Assembly: GCA_032207245.1 (NCBI GenBank)
Contig: JAGEOH010000230.1
Location: forward strand, 1 to 64,000
Source: Pardosa pseudoannulata
Lineage: Eukaryota; Arthropoda; Arachnida; Araneae; Lycosidae
Direction: 5' to 3'
DNA: 64,000 bases
The translations under genes and the position numbers were made by a program. Positions 34,061 through 46,239 of the stretch are shown piece after piece. The notes beneath the pieces were generated by a model. The model searched no databases, had not been told where the DNA came from, and was given only the letters and a program-made list of their open reading frames with translations. The stretch's first letter is position 1, and each line of letters starts with the position of its first letter.

Positions 34061-36636
34061 CGAAGCTAGGATCAATCACTCTAGTTTTCTAGCAAAGATT
34101 CCAGCCACAATATTGCAGCAAACCAACAAAGAGAAAAATATTCCCCCAGTACATTTATTTTCTACAACAGCAAGAAGTATTTACACAGAATTTTAATAAA
34201 AAAATAGTCCAAAAAAGCTTTAATCGAGAAGACAAAACAGGGTGAAAGGTTTGGAATTAAGGTAAAGGTAAGAGTGAGCCATTAGAACAAAACCCCAACA
34301 TTAACAATAAGGAGTTCTTTACTAACAGACAATTTAAAAAGTTCTTCTCTAATAAGCGAAGCTTTAATGGGGTTTTTTTTCTACCAATTATCCAAAGATT
34401 TCGAAAATATATCCTTTTCAGTGGAATTACCTAAATTCAAATATGTAAAATAAATGCTTTTTTTTTTTTAACTATTCTTATGTGGTAAATTAGCGTTGAC
34501 TTATTTTTTGTGCATAGTCAACGATCCAAAATTAAAAATATTTTCAAATCTTAAAAGTAATATTTTTTAAACTTTATTCTGTACATGAAAATTCAGTTTA
34601 AATGGCACAATGTTTTCTTCCAAAGAAATATAAAATAAATTCAAAAAAGCTTTTTCCTCATTCTTGGAGAAACAAAAGGTACCTAACTTGATTGGAAACA
34701 GAAGCTGCAAAAATCTGATATTCACAATTACTACCTCGAAAAATTCATCCCTTTTCTTATTTGGTGCAAAGTAAAAAGAAAAAAAAAAGAGAAATCTTAG
34801 CCAGACAATAATCGTATTGAAAAGTAAAGGTAACAAAGGGAATAAGGAAAAAAGAGAGCATCTGCTGTCTACCATGGTTTTTGCACCTTCTTTTACTGGA
34901 TGGTTTTTATCCAAACTTTTTTCTCTATTCTTTGGAAATATGAATAAAGGAATTTGTTTTAGAGAATAAAGCAATGGAAGGAGTCCTCTTAGCCACTGCC
35001 GTAACAAATAAATTTCACTCTTTGGTTCTATTATCCAATCTATAAGTTTGGATTAAAATGAAAAAAAGCACGAAATCCTAAAAAAGAATATCATCCAAAT
35101 AAAATGCTATGATTCTCATACACATGATATGGAATTGTGTACACTTTAACTTTTAACAAGTTATCTAACTTTCTATTGGCAACAGAAACCGATTATGAAC
35201 CATTTAACGTTTTTTTTTCGACAGGCGACCATAATATTCATTAAATTATTTTTCAAAATTCAATAGAGTTTAAAAGACTTCACTAACAAATGCAACTTTT
35301 CAACAGTCAACCTATAAAAAGGAAAAAAAAAAAGAGAAGACTAGTAACCCTCAACTTTTGTTCGCTACCTTATTCCCACTCTGTGTTTATGTCATGAGGA
35401 GGCATGCAAATAAAGTAAATAAAGTATAGAGGGTGTGCACACATTTATGTAATAATTTGGACTTTCTCCATAAACTGAAATTTAAATGTTAAAATGAAAA
35501 CGAGACAGGCAACAAATTGGAATAGAGTTTAAATATCATCTGAGGCATTAAAAATATTTTGCTTTGTAAAATATCACTAGAAAAGAAACAATGGATCAAA
35601 GTCTTATATTTTTGCGATTTCAGAAGTAATCTACTCTTGTTCGATTATTTAAAAAAGATATGAAACGCATAATTTTAATGTCTACATACGTAAAATAATT
35701 GACATAATTAATAAGAAAAATGTAAGAAACGAATTGACTGGGAGGGTATAGGCAATTAAAAGGCAAAATGCATACCCAACAGAGTTTCAAACACCTGTTA
35801 TCAAATCTAAAGTCACATTTTATGTTTTAAAAGAAAACCGACACACACACATACCGAAAAAAGAAGCTGTCGAAGAATTCTAAATACATCTGGTAAATGT
35901 AAACAAGAAAAAATTCTTGTCTGAACTATTAAAAATAACAAAAAGAAAAAAAACCTTGATATTCCTCGTTTAACGCCAAATCACTTTTCTCAGCATAAGA
36001 GTAAGTGCAGATTGTTGAATGAAAGTTATTTTGCTGGTGGAAAATAGAAATATACAGCTACAATTGATGAAACTTATACTTATTTATCTCATAACAATAG
36101 AAAAAGACTTAAAATGTTAGTTCTGAAAAAACAAAGAAAGTTTTACAATAGGTTTTATGATTATTACTGGATTATCTTATAACAAAAAAAAACTTAAAAT
36201 AAAAAAGTATGGAAGAAATTTTCAAAATTAACTCGAATTACTATCAGATATATGTTTTCACGTGTATTATCAAAGAAGGAATTCCGTCACTTCAGGCAAA
36301 CATTCTTCACTGTTTAAAGTTTCTTCAGAATTAGAAGTCACACCTCTAAATCTACTGCTCTATTTTTTGAGAAAAAAAGAAAGGAAACGTTCAACCGGTA
36401 TTGAATCTATTCCCTTTCATTGCATCCCACCAAAAAGTTCTTAATAAATGGTATCACAAAACATTGAATGGACTCGGGAAGATTGTGAAGGAGGAGTGGA
36501 ACACAATTCAGCCTGTATGTTTTTAAAAGTGATCCATTATCTGGGATATCAAGGTGTATTATGGTAGTTCAGCATCAGACTGAGCATTTTAGAAAGTAAA
36601 ATTCTTTTATTTATTTATTTACATATACACACACAC

Positions 36637-36638
<2 letters not shown>
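34061..36638. other. AT-rich non-coding stretch
   Basis: No gene or element recognised. The 146-codon minus frame at 34567-35007 is low-complexity Leu/Phe-rich sequence without family resemblance. Confidence 0.5.

Positions 36639-36709
<71 letters not shown>
36639..36709 (+). repeat. (AT)n microsatellite, slightly interrupted
   Basis: Dinucleotide array preceded by a short (AC)n and TTTA-repeat stretch (36608-36638). Confidence 0.9.
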
Positions 36710-36712
<3 letters not shown>

Positions 36713-37275
36713 ATGCAAAATGGTTATAAAAATGTGTCAACACCCACGGTTTTAGTAATTAAAAAAGTAGAAACCCCAATGTTGCCGCTTAAAACCTTAC
36801 TCCTTGAAGTACTCAGTGGCACGGTCGATAGCGCACCAAAGTCCAAGCACGAGATCCCCAGTCCAAATCCCCGCAGAAGAGCTGCGGGAATTTAAATTTA
36901 TTTCTAATTCTTCTTCAGATAACTCTAGAAGTTCGTAGAATATTATTCAGCTTATTGGGGCGATGTTGTTCTACGAGGGTATAGCTCAGTCAGTTCTTCC
37001 GAGTGTTGAGCATTGAATCAACGCATTATGTTCCTGCTATTCGAGTGTCATTACTCATTCAAACTCAACAATGTGATGTTAAAAAATGGTGTGTCAGAGA
37101 GACTTGGTATTCATCTCTTTTCTTTTAGCCGTTGTGGGAAGTAATGACAACATACGATTTAAACTAATACTTTGCTGAGTCTAGACAAATGTAAAACGAA
37201 TTTAAGATAGTTTCTTAATTTTCAGGTTTTATGCAGGTTAAACTTTAAGCTTTCGAGCACGACCATTTCAAAAGT

Positions 37276-37593
37276 ATGATTTCAGGTTTCCAACAAAACT
37301 TGAAATCTCTGACAGTTGTGGGTACTTTAACAAAACTCTATCATCTGAGTCTGGAAAGAACCGTCAGACAAGATAAAAGTACAATACTTTTTCAAATTGC
37401 TGAGGATTTGAATGTAGGGACATCAACAAGTTTCAGGGTAAACACTGTGCAACGTACCCTAAAAATGCATACGCTTTCTCATACAAGCACCAAACTAACG
37501 GCCGCTTTGGCTGGCGTTGCTGGTATGAAATCTTGTCCCTACTATTCTGCTCTGCATATGCCAAACAGAAACAAAATTCAAGAAATCAGGTAA
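37276..37593 (+). pseudogene. Possible Tc1-type transposase N-terminal fragment
   Basis: A 105-codon frame contains RTVRQDKSTILFQIAEDLNV followed by a VNTVQRTL motif. This resembles the helix-turn-helix DNA-binding part of Tc1-type transposases, in which RxxR, a QIxxxLN stretch and TVxRxL occur in this order. The C-terminal part (MKSCPYYSALHMPNRNKI) roughly fits the next segment of such proteins. No catalytic domain follows. The assignment is tentative; it could be a chance open frame. Confidence 0.35.
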
Positions 37594-37978
37594 TCCTCAT
37601 ATCGCTTTTCTCTCTCACATACATCTAGTTAATAACGTTTTAAAAAATCATTCAAAATCACTTAAAACAGCTTTTAGTGAACACAGTTGTGTAGCTTTTA
37701 ACACAGTTATATTTTAGTTTTTAGTTAATAAACAGAAAGTGTCTTGATTCTGGGCTATTTTTGTTTTGAAAATCAGAAGCAATGAATTTTAAGGCACGGT
37801 TTTCATGCCAAACATAATTATAGATTATACAGAGACTACATTTCAGACCAACATCTTTCATTTAATTTAAGCTTCGATGTTAGCTTTTAAGAGGGTTTTA
37901 CCCTAATCTCACAGTCTCGGGAAATAGATAAATCAACATAATCAGGATACGCCACAACAGCACTTTTTAAGTATTGCC

Positions 37979-38159
37979 GCGCCGAACGATGGCCGATTCG
38001 TTAGAGTGCTGGCCTTCGGTACCGGAGTTCTTGGATTCGAATCCCACAGTGGCATGGATGTTCGTAGCCGTTCGGAATCGGCTGTAAGCTGTAGATCCCG
38101 GTCTCATTAGCCCTCGTGTTGCAAATAGTAGTCCGTAGCACTCCAAACCAAACCAAACC
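37979..38159 (+). mobile_element. tRNA-derived SINE, copy 4, with target duplications
   Basis: A 12-bp duplication TTAAGTATTGCC flanks the unit (37967-37978 and 38160-38171). An A-box-like stretch lies at about 37990-38000 and a B box GATTCGAATCC at 38034-38044. The body GCATGGATGTTCGTAGCCG and GTCTCATTAGCCCTCGTG follows, ending in CCAAACCAAACCAAACC. This is one of the two most complete copies and defines the family. Confidence 0.93.
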
Positions 38160-38485
38160 TTAAGTATTGCCACGAAATAAGTTATTGCATTCCCATTTAA
38201 TCAAGTTAATTATTCTCCTATTCCAGCTTGTTTATCTTATTTTCTATATGATGGTCTTGCACAGAATCACGTTAAAATAATTCTACAGAAATATAGAATA
38301 AGTGTAATAATGTACATGCACCAACATGCAAAAAAATAAAAACAGATGCAATTATATACTTATTATTTTATTTAACAAATCAAAGAAAATTAAAATAATA
38401 AATAGCTTATTTCATATACGTTCTATACTTTTATGTATATATATCAGTGTTCTACCCAAATATATACCAATATCTATATATCTAT

Positions 38486-38486
38486 C

Positions 38487-38528
<42 letters not shown>
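38486..38528 (+). repeat. Compound (AT)n(GT)n microsatellite
   Basis: AT units to about 38509, then GT units, as in the array at 20109-20220. Confidence 0.9.
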
Positions 38529-38529
<1 letters not shown>

Positions 38530-38750
38530 TTGATGAGGTTTTTGTCTCATCTCAAAGGAAAGGTCATAGCGCTGAAATCAGCATGCAGTCGAGGAATCTT
38601 AGAGGAGTGAAAAATATCGAGAAAAAAAAGACAGTGGAATGTTTCGATCAAACCGACACAGTATTTTGAGGCAACAACTCTCTCGAACGACTGTCTCCAA
38701 AACCTGTATATCGTGGTTAAACAGTTGTCTGTGCCAACAACCAATCAGAG

Positions 38751-38751
<1 letters not shown>

Positions 38752-38829
<78 letters not shown>
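38752..38829 (+). repeat. (AT)n microsatellite
   Basis: About 39 AT units. Open frames on both strands here are repeat artefacts. Confidence 0.95.
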
Positions 38830-38835
<6 letters not shown>

Positions 38836-38853
38836 TGTGTGTACACTGTATAT

Positions 38854-38896
38854 ACACTGAAGAGCCAAAAACACTGCTACATCTGCCTAATATCAT
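38854..38896 (+). mobile_element. Tc1-family terminal repeat fragment
   Basis: ACACTGAAGAGCCAAAAAC and then CTGCTACATCTGCCTAATATC resembles the inverted terminal repeat of a widespread arthropod Tc1 family, which starts with CACTGAAGAGCCAAA. It directly follows a TA-rich target. No body or opposite end is recognised. A related end is at 52715. Confidence 0.55.
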
Positions 38897-40536
38897 GGAT
38901 GACTTCTCAGCGGATTCAACACTCTGACCGAAAAGATATCTCTTTCGAAAAAAAAAAGGCCCCGACAAGAGGTCTGAAACTTTCCTATGTAGACCCTACA
39001 TTCATCTTCACAATATTTTCAAGAATATTCTTCGAGAAAGATGTCGGCCTAGTAATCCGTTGACCTACCCTCTCGATACTATTCGCTCGCTCACCCAGGT
39101 CATAACATCCGCAGGTTGAAATTAGACAAACTACACCTTAATTTCTTCGTGAAGTAGATTTCCGCTAGAAATCAAGAAGAGGAATGAATGTAAGAAGAGA
39201 AGAAAATGCGAACTTCTCCCTGGAACGCACCATCAGTGGTAAATATTAGCATCTGACTGCGAACGGAATCTTGAAAATATTCCCAGATGCTTTTTAATAG
39301 ATTAGGAACCCATTTCCTTTGGGTAGCTCATATGGTTCAACTTTTGCCAAATTCTTTCTTCGGCTAAAGAGGTTTCTATCCATTGTAATATTTTGCTTAA
39401 ACCCACCTTTATATTAACCAAACAAAACAATTTTTCAACGGTGATGAGAACCTCCATGAACAATACATTTGGTACGTTTTTAAAGATTATAACTCTCAGA
39501 TATCAGAACGTTATATATATCTATGTTTGTGTGTGTGCTTTTATGTATGAGAAGATATATATTACACAGTAATAAAATAAATACAAGTCTCATCATTTTG
39601 AAAAATTAACATTTACATATATCTCAGTAGAACAATCTGCACTGTTTTAGATAATCTATCAAGATTCACAGACCATATTAAAAGATAAATATTTTCTTCA
39701 AAGACTTTCTTCAAAAATTCAGACAAGTTCCTCTGACTAGCCTGGACTTCGTTTGAAATTATAAGAAACTGGTATGTATACAATATCCCAAGTATCGTTT
39801 CAACAACACATTTTCTATAGATATTTTTAAAATATAGAGAATGATTTCATTTCTTATTCTCTCCTTTGAAAAAAAAAACGGAGAGATATTTTTAGAGAAG
39901 AAGCAAATGAGTCTCCCAAACTAAGTGCGAAATGCTACGTGAGGTCGAGAAATGTTGAAGAGTGTTAATAATTTATTCCTTATTTCGTAATGGGAGAAAT
40001 TATTCCAGCGCCCATTAAACCGAGATTTCTGTAAATCACCATTTTCGTGAAAATTTAATAAGAGCCAAACAAACTTTCGATGGGAGAAAATATTGTTCAA
40101 CGATGATATATGTATTCTTCCATTGAATATATCCTTATAGAAAAGTTGAATGTAAGTCATACAACAGTGGATTTCGAGAGCACAGCAGGTGGACCAGAAG
40201 AAAGATCTTGGTTCCACAATTCGCAGCACCGGTAAAATAGAAATCTTTCTTCTCTGGAAATATGATTACATTAACACTCCACCAGGCCCGCCTACAGATT
40301 TGTTTCTGAGCATCTGAAATATGCATGCCCCAATTTAATAACAGAAGTTGTTTGGATTATATTAAATATATTTATTCCCCTCATACTCCATCACCTCAAC
40401 ACGTGAAACCACTTTTCTACAATTCTTAGATTTTATTGAAATTTTGAGTTTTTTTCATTTTAAGAAATGGTGTTTCGGTAAAAATACTATAGAATCATTG
40501 TGAAATATAAAAATCAAAAAGCAGTGAAGTATTGGT
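38897..40536. other. AT-rich non-coding stretch
   Basis: No gene or element recognised. Confidence 0.5.
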
Positions 40537-40612
40537 GTGATTTAGAACACTAATGTTAATTTATCGTTATACGAAGGCTAAGAAGACTGGAACCTATTTT
40601 TTACCTGTAACC
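40537..40612 (-). mobile_element. tRNA-derived SINE fragment, copy 5
   Basis: ACGAAGGCTAAGAAGACTGG on plus is the complement of the SINE 3' body. It is preceded by GATTTAGAAC, the variant 3' end also seen at 16157. Confidence 0.5.
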
Positions 40613-40782
40613 CCAGGGGGATCAAGTATAAGAATGTTTTGTTCCTATTATACTTAGTCAGCCCAGCTACAAAAGCATCGTTCCATTTTCTACGGGATAA
40701 TTTGGTATCATCATCCCCCATGAAACAGATAAAGCAGGTCGCAGCACTACAACCCAAGCCAAAAATGTCAGTCTTTTCCCGA

Positions 40783-40804
40783 ACGATGGTCGAAATGTAG
40801 CTAT
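40783..40804 (+). mobile_element. SINE copy 6, left part (split by element 1)
   Basis: CGAACGATGGTCGAA is the SINE start as in copies 4 and 7. It ends in CTAT (40801-40804), the target duplication of element 1. The rest of the SINE resumes at 46240, after the LTR retrotransposon. Confidence 0.75.
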
Positions 40805-41407
40805 TGTAACGAATTATCGTTGCATTAAATTTCCAGTTACAGACTTATCTACGACCGTGAGAAAAAAAACGGCATAAGGTGTAAATAGCAAACGTGACCC
40901 TTTTGTGAGCACTTGAACTGAGCTCATATTTACCTAGTGAAAGGACGTTGTTTCGCGTAGAATAGGATGCTGAATAGAGGATTGTTAACACCGAGGACCA
41001 TCTCAATCATTCTGTCTGAGAAATTCATTAGGATACTGGTAAAGTGTTTCCAGTGTTAGTTTAAATGGCATCCGAAAGAAGGAGTCTCACATGACAGAAA
41101 TCCTCTACATTGTAAGGGAGGCTGCAATACTTTCCTACCTTGTTCTCCGAAGGGTTGTTAAGAGACATCGATTAATGATCTGCGAGATTGCTCCCGATTA
41201 CTGCAAACTTCCCTTGGAACTGGGCTTGCACCAGTTCGGCTAGAATTTAGAAGCTGATTCCTGTAACGATCCTCATTTCATTTGTAGATATTCATCGTTT
41301 TCATCTGTCTTCATAACTTCAACCCTGTGTTTCTAATAAAGATCTTTAGTCTTTACGTAGGCCTCTGCTATCTTTTTTCGAGCTCAATTAGAGCTCAAGA
41401 CGCTACA
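40805..41407 (+). mobile_element. 5' LTR of element 1 (603 bp, promoter segment deleted)
   Basis: It starts TGTAACGAATT and ends GACGCTACA, matching the 3' LTR at 45430-46239 along its length. Near 41246 it lacks about 206 bp present in the 3' LTR (45870-46075), including the TATA box. It keeps the AATAAAG polyadenylation region (about 41337). CTAT precedes it and also follows the 3' LTR. Because both LTRs are copied from one template at insertion, the deletion must be later. Without its TATA box this LTR is unlikely to start transcription. Confidence 0.93.
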
Positions 41408-42226
41408 GACTATTGATTTTATTTAGTGGTCGCAGCCGTGTGATGTAAAAATAAAGAGTAGGAACTTTTTGTGTAGCTAGTAATCTGCGCGTAATATGCA
41501 AGTTTTAAGTGTTCGTGAAGATATATTGGTCTAATGTGCCTAAATTGTGATGGTTTTGACATTCGTAATTCCTGAATTTATTTTGTGCTAAATGTGATGA
41601 CTAATTGTAATGATCCGAGAAGTAAGTCTTCACAACAAAACTGTGAGTAAAATTCTGTTTCTCTTAAGTGTGTGGTATCCAACAGTTATTTTTTAAGAAG
41701 AGTGTTTTTCTAAATGTTGAGAATTATTAATTTTGAATCTTGTAAGATTTTTTTCTTAATTATTTGAGAATAATTTAATTTATGTAAAATTAGTAACTGC
41801 GTTGAACTGAAATATAGAATTTTAAATTAATTTTTAAAGAATAGAAATTTTAATACTGTTTTTTAATTATGTTTATTGAAATTTGAAGCTGTGTGAAGAC
41901 AAAGATTTTGGAATTATTTTAATACTTCTGTTGAAATAATGTTATTTAAACTAAGAGGATATTTATTTGAGAATTGCATTGTGTTTAAAATCTTTTTTTG
42001 AAAATTGAAATGATTATTATTATTATAAATTGAGCTTGAACATTTTCCAAGTGTTAATTTAAAATTGAGTGTTAAAATTAGAATTTTGTTTGCATATGCA
42101 TGACTTGGTAATTTTTTAAATTTCTAATTGTGCTATATGAATTGAAAGTGAAATTATTTTAAAATTGTTTGTAACTGATTTATTGTGATAGAGTGTTTTG
42201 GTAAGTGCACTTGTGTTCTGGTAACC
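41408..42226 (+). other. Leader of element 1, with candidate primer binding site
   Basis: AT-rich untranslated leader. TGGTCGCAGCCGTG at 41427-41440 begins with TGG and resembles TGGGGGCAGTCG at the same place in element 2, so it may be the tRNA primer binding site, although it lies 19 bp after the LTR. Confidence 0.45.
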
Positions 42227-43325
42227 ATGGCATTTTTTGCAAAAGCGAAAAAAGTAGATTTGCTACAGTTACCATCAGAATTTGTGAGAGAGGTAGATTC
42301 CAACTTAAGGGGGATCAATTTAAAAAATCTCATACAGACCTCGGAAGACTACGACGCTGAGTATGTAGAAGGGTGTCTAACGAGAATAATAGAGACGCGA
42401 AAAGAACAGGAAAAAACTGAACGCGATAGAGAAGAACGCGATAAAGATAGAGAAGAACCCGATAAAGAATGACAATATAAGCTTGAGTGATTACGAAGTT
42501 ATGCCGGATAGGCAGATTTACGAGGTAGCGAGAACTCCCGGTAATCCGCTAAAACATATCATGCAGAAATTTAACTCAGAAGAGACAGAAATAAGTCTAT
42601 ACCTGTGTTTATTTGAGCGACAGGCAAAACATTTAAAAATCCCTAGATTGAATGGGCTGGTAGTATTCTAAGCTTATTACCGTTAAATATTGCAACAATA
42701 GTTCGCAGAGAAAAGGTAGAGGATACACAGGATTATTTTCATATTAAAAACTTGCTCCTAGAAAGATTTCGTCTTACTTCAGAGGCTTTCCGACAAACAT
42801 TTGTTCACCATAATCAAAAATCAGAAATCTCTGAAAAGATTACCTTTTCGAAATTCTGAATTATTTTGAAAGATGGACTGAAGAATTAGGCATAAAAACT
42901 TATGAGAGCCTAAAGGATTTGATACTAGTAGTCAATTAAAAAGGAAAATGGGTAATGAGGTAAAAGAACGTCATCTGAGAGATTGGGAAAAAATTCTTTC
43001 TCCCGATAATTTGGTGAAACTCGGAGACCAGTTCGAATTGTTGCGTAAGTCTAGTAAGCCCCAAAATCAGCCTCAGAAATTTCAAGGACGCATTTTCGAT
43101 GAACGAAAATCTTATTCTTCTATTAACCCTGAAGAAAAAAGTGCAGAAAAATCTCCGCAAAGCCGGTCGAAACAAAGAAAGGAAACGTCAGAACTTCCCA
43201 TTCAAATGAATTTAAACGCCGCGTTTGGAAACATCGCGAATGTAATAGGAAACTGGTAAATGTTCTCATCTGTTTCCAATGTAACGAGCCGGGTCATATT
43301 AGACCAAATTGCCCCTTATTTGCAA
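42227..43325 (+). pseudogene. Gag of element 1
   Basis: The start ATG sits in a strong context (AACCATGG) and opens MAFFAKAKKVDLLQLPSEF, homologous to the N-terminus in element 2. A charged Arg/Glu/Asp-rich coiled-coil-like stretch follows (to 42470). Then come ISLYLCLFERQAKHLKIPR (42590-42650) and, after several stops and shifts, RDWEKILSPDNLVKLGDQFE (about 42980-43040). It ends with an intact CCHC knuckle CFQCNEPGHIRPNC near 43272-43313. Gag would package the element RNA. At least four disruptions make it non-functional. Confidence 0.85.
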
Positions 43326-43660
43326 AAAAGGAAGAATTAAACCCATTAAACTTAGTGGCCGAAAACACTGACCAGCTGGCTCCTTTCGTAAACGTAGGAA
43401 CGGTAAACGGGAAAGAGTGTGAAATCTTACGTGACTCGGGGGCCACAGTTGTTTTAGTATGCCGGAAGTTCATCGCAACAGAGGACTATATAGGGGAAAC
43501 GGTATGGGTAACACAACCTCTAGATACGAATGCCATAACTTCCATTAGCGAGGGTATCTCTGAGGACAGAGTATACCAACATAATTACAAAAGCTTGTGT
43601 GATTAGTGACGCGTCAAATCAGCAACGCTACATACTAGGTAATCAAACCGCAAATCTTTT
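43326..43660 (+). pseudogene. Aspartic protease of element 1
   Basis: Following the zinc knuckle, LAPFVNVGTVNGKECEILRD leads into DSGAT (about 43435), the active-site motif of retroelement proteases. ETVWVTQPLDT follows, matching the protease region of element 2 (VVWVKQPLEN). The frame breaks after 43606. The active site looks intact but the polyprotein is interrupted. Confidence 0.8.
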
Positions 43661-44663
43661 AAAAGGGAGCGAAAAAAATAACACCATGGCTGAAAGTAAT
43701 GTAGTGATCCGCTCGCAGGAGAATAATCAAAATAACTTGAAAAATACAAACTGAGAAAAGGTAAACAAACCACCTGTTAGCGTGCGCGAAATTATTGATA
43801 AACCAGGACGGAATAAAGGGAAAGAACCAAGGGACTACGCGTTCCAGGTAGTAACAAACAATACTATTGTTCACGACAATGGGGAAGAAGCGGATTTAGA
43901 ATTGCCTCCCGCGGATTCACAAAGCCCGGATTTTAAACCCCTGAAAATAATCACCAAAACGTACAAAAGGTATAGCAAGTAAGGCATATTGGGACCCCGA
44001 AAGTTGGTGAATCACGTAGAAGATGTTTCAAACGGAGAAGAAAATAACAATGACGTAATGATGACCACTGAATTCGAGAAATCAAGAAACAAGACTAAGC
44101 GCATCTCTGTGGATTATCCTACAAGAAAATCCGTGGAAAAATTCCACAGCACTTTGAAACGTCTTTTAAAGGTTCCTTGTTTAGAGAATAGACAAGGTTT
44201 TGAACGGTCTTTGCCTGCCAGTTTACTCGCTCTGTGTGAAGTTACACTTAAAAGTACAGGATTTTCGCCGGTTAAACTTCTGGATAAAGGGGTAGGCAAA
44301 GTCGAAGGAAGCTTGGTGACAGAACCGGTCCTGAGAATAATTAACCAATTAAAGAGAGCCCGGATATTAGTGGCGAAAAAAGTAGAGTTAAAAATTAAAA
44401 GAAAGAAAACGTACAATCATAATGCTGTAAGCCGGAAATCCACAATAGGGGAAACATTAGTGATTTTCAATTTGTCTAAGACAAATAAAGTGGCACCCGA
44501 GTGGGTGGGGCCGGGAACGATCGAGACTCGGATCTCTGAGACCAAGTATGGCGTGTGTATCCTCGACCCTAGAGGGAAGGTTAAGCCGTACCCTATTAGC
44601 TTGTTCAAACTATGCGACGGAGGATCAGACTCAATAAAATGGGTATGTAAGGAGAAATGAGGA
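43661..44663 (+). pseudogene. Integrase remnant of element 1
   Basis: A variable spacer (43660-44090) is followed by DYPTRKSVEKFHSTLKRLLK (about 44110-44170), which is the third catalytic (Glu) region of the integrase core. It continues into LPASLLALCEVTLKSTGFSP, ELKIKRKKTYNHNAVSRK and APEWVGPGTIETRISETKYG (to 44560), the integrase C-terminal region. The zinc-binding HHCC domain and the first two core Asp are deleted. The open frame runs 43989-44660. Integrase lies upstream of the RNase H remnant, consistent with the INT-before-RT order. Confidence 0.85.
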
Positions 44664-44929
44664 AGGGGGAAAATAGAGGAATTTGAAAATTTACGTGAAA
44701 GTGAGCTAGACACAACATTTAATATTAATCGAAAGAATGAATCGCGTAAACTGCTGTGAAAGCATTCAAATTTTTTCTCTAAGCGTTCAGGCCGCTCCTA
44801 TAAGGTAATCCAAGACATAGTGCTCACTACCGACAAAGTAGGTCGATCTCAACCCTATAAAGCCATACATAGGAAAAAATAAGCTATCAAAAGCGGGAAA
44901 GAAATATTGAGCCGCACAGAAGAAGCGTT

Positions 44930-45152
44930 CAGCGAGAAACTTTACGTTGAAGAAAACTCATTATTGCTTAGGTAGGAGCGAACTTACGATTTTCGGATTA
45001 CAACCAGCTGATACGGCTCCAAAGAATTGTAAGCTCGAAAAGTCGGCCTTTATATAGGCAGCTCGTACGTCAACAGTTTGGTTTCCAGCTGATATACAAG
45101 CCGGGGCAACAGAACACAAATGCTGATGCCTTGAGCAGGAGTATTATTTAGT
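44930..45152 (+). pseudogene. RNase H C-terminal remnant of element 1
   Basis: Near 45010-45150 the plus strand reads LIRLQRIVSSKSRPLYRQLV and then FQLIYKPGQQNTNADALSRS. The NADALSR motif contains the last conserved Asp of gypsy RNase H. Reverse transcriptase and most of RNase H are deleted between integrase and this piece. Confidence 0.75.
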
Positions 45153-45416
45153 GTCTTTGAATTATCTTTCATGTTAATTAATTTATTTTTTTTGCAATGT
45201 ATCACATGTTATATTAGTAAATTTAAGTTTCATACTGTGCATATTCTCATCGTAAATTTTGTAATTAATAATAGCGTTAGAATAATGTTAATGAATTTTG
45301 TATGTTAGAATCGTGTAAAAAACTAAGTTACATAATTGTTGGGCCATACCCTTGAGAGCAGAGTTTAAAGGCTCCAGGTAATTAATGAACCACTCCCTAA
45401 CCTTAAGGAATCCTTT

Positions 45417-45429
45417 AACGGCGGGGGGA
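45417..45429 (+). promoter_or_regulatory. Polypurine tract of element 1
   Basis: A GGCGGGGGGA run abuts the 3' LTR start, as required for plus-strand priming. Confidence 0.8.
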
Positions 45430-46239
45430 TGTAACGAATTGTCGTTACATTAAATTTCCAGATACAGCCTTATCTACGGCCGTGAGGAAAAAACGGCGTA
45501 AGGTGGAAATACCAAAAGTGCCTTTTGCGAGCACTTGAACTGAGCTCATCTTTACCTAATGAAAGGACGTTGTTTCGCGTAGAATAGGATGCCGAATAGA
45601 GGATTGTTAACACCGAAGATGATCTCAATCATTCTGTCTGAAAAATTCATTAGGATTCTGGCGAAGTGTTTCGAGTGTTAGTTTCAATGACATCCCGAAG
45701 AAAGAGTCTCACATGACAGAAATCCTCTACATTATAAGGGAATCTGCAATACTTTCCTATTTTGTTCTCCAAAGGATTGTCCAGAGACATTGATTAATGA
45801 TCTGCGAGATTGCACCCGATTACTGCAAACTTCCATAGGAACTGGGCTTGCACCTGGCCCGCTAGAATTCTACAAGTGGTTTCCTCACCGCGTCATCAAC
45901 CAGATGTCCGATCAGCTGAGATGGAAATTAGCGGTCAGATGACGATATAAAAAGAACAGAGTTCATGGCCCAGGGAATTTTTGACCGATCGAGTCTCCTG
46001 TGAACAAACACATCGGCTGAGAGCGTCGAGGTGAACTACTGAGAGTGTCTCCCTCCGCTTTTCTCTCCAAACGATTAGGAAGCTGATTCTTGTAACGATC
46101 ATCATTTCATTTGTAGACATTCATCGTTTTCATCTGTCTTCATCATAACTTCAACCTTGTGTTTCTAATAAAGATCTTTAGTGTGCACGTAGACCTCCGC
46201 TATCCTTTTCCGAGCTCAATTAGAGCTCAAGACGCTACA
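45430..46239 (+). mobile_element. 3' LTR of element 1 (810 bp)
   Basis: Starts TGTAACGAATT, ends GACGCTACA, and is followed by the CTAT duplication (46240-46243). It retains a TATA box TATAAAAAG (45946-45954) inside the segment missing from the 5' LTR, and AATAAA at 46167-46172. Many substitutions separate the two LTRs, so the insertion is not recent. Confidence 0.95.

Noticed and set aside
34567..35007. 146-codon minus-strand frame
   Set aside because: Low-complexity Leu/Phe-rich translation of T-rich DNA, no motif, no homologous structure nearby.
36972..37050. tRNA-like stretch (TATAGCTCAGTCAG)
   Set aside because: The A box is approximate, no B box or cloverleaf can be formed, and the sequence does not match the SINE copies.
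38433..39063. Several frames around TA arrays
   Set aside because: Repeat artefacts; no protein family.
43661..44110. Possible envelope gene in element 1
   Set aside because: The spacer lies between protease and integrase and has no signal peptide, membrane segment or envelope motif; no env-like frame follows RNase H in any element.
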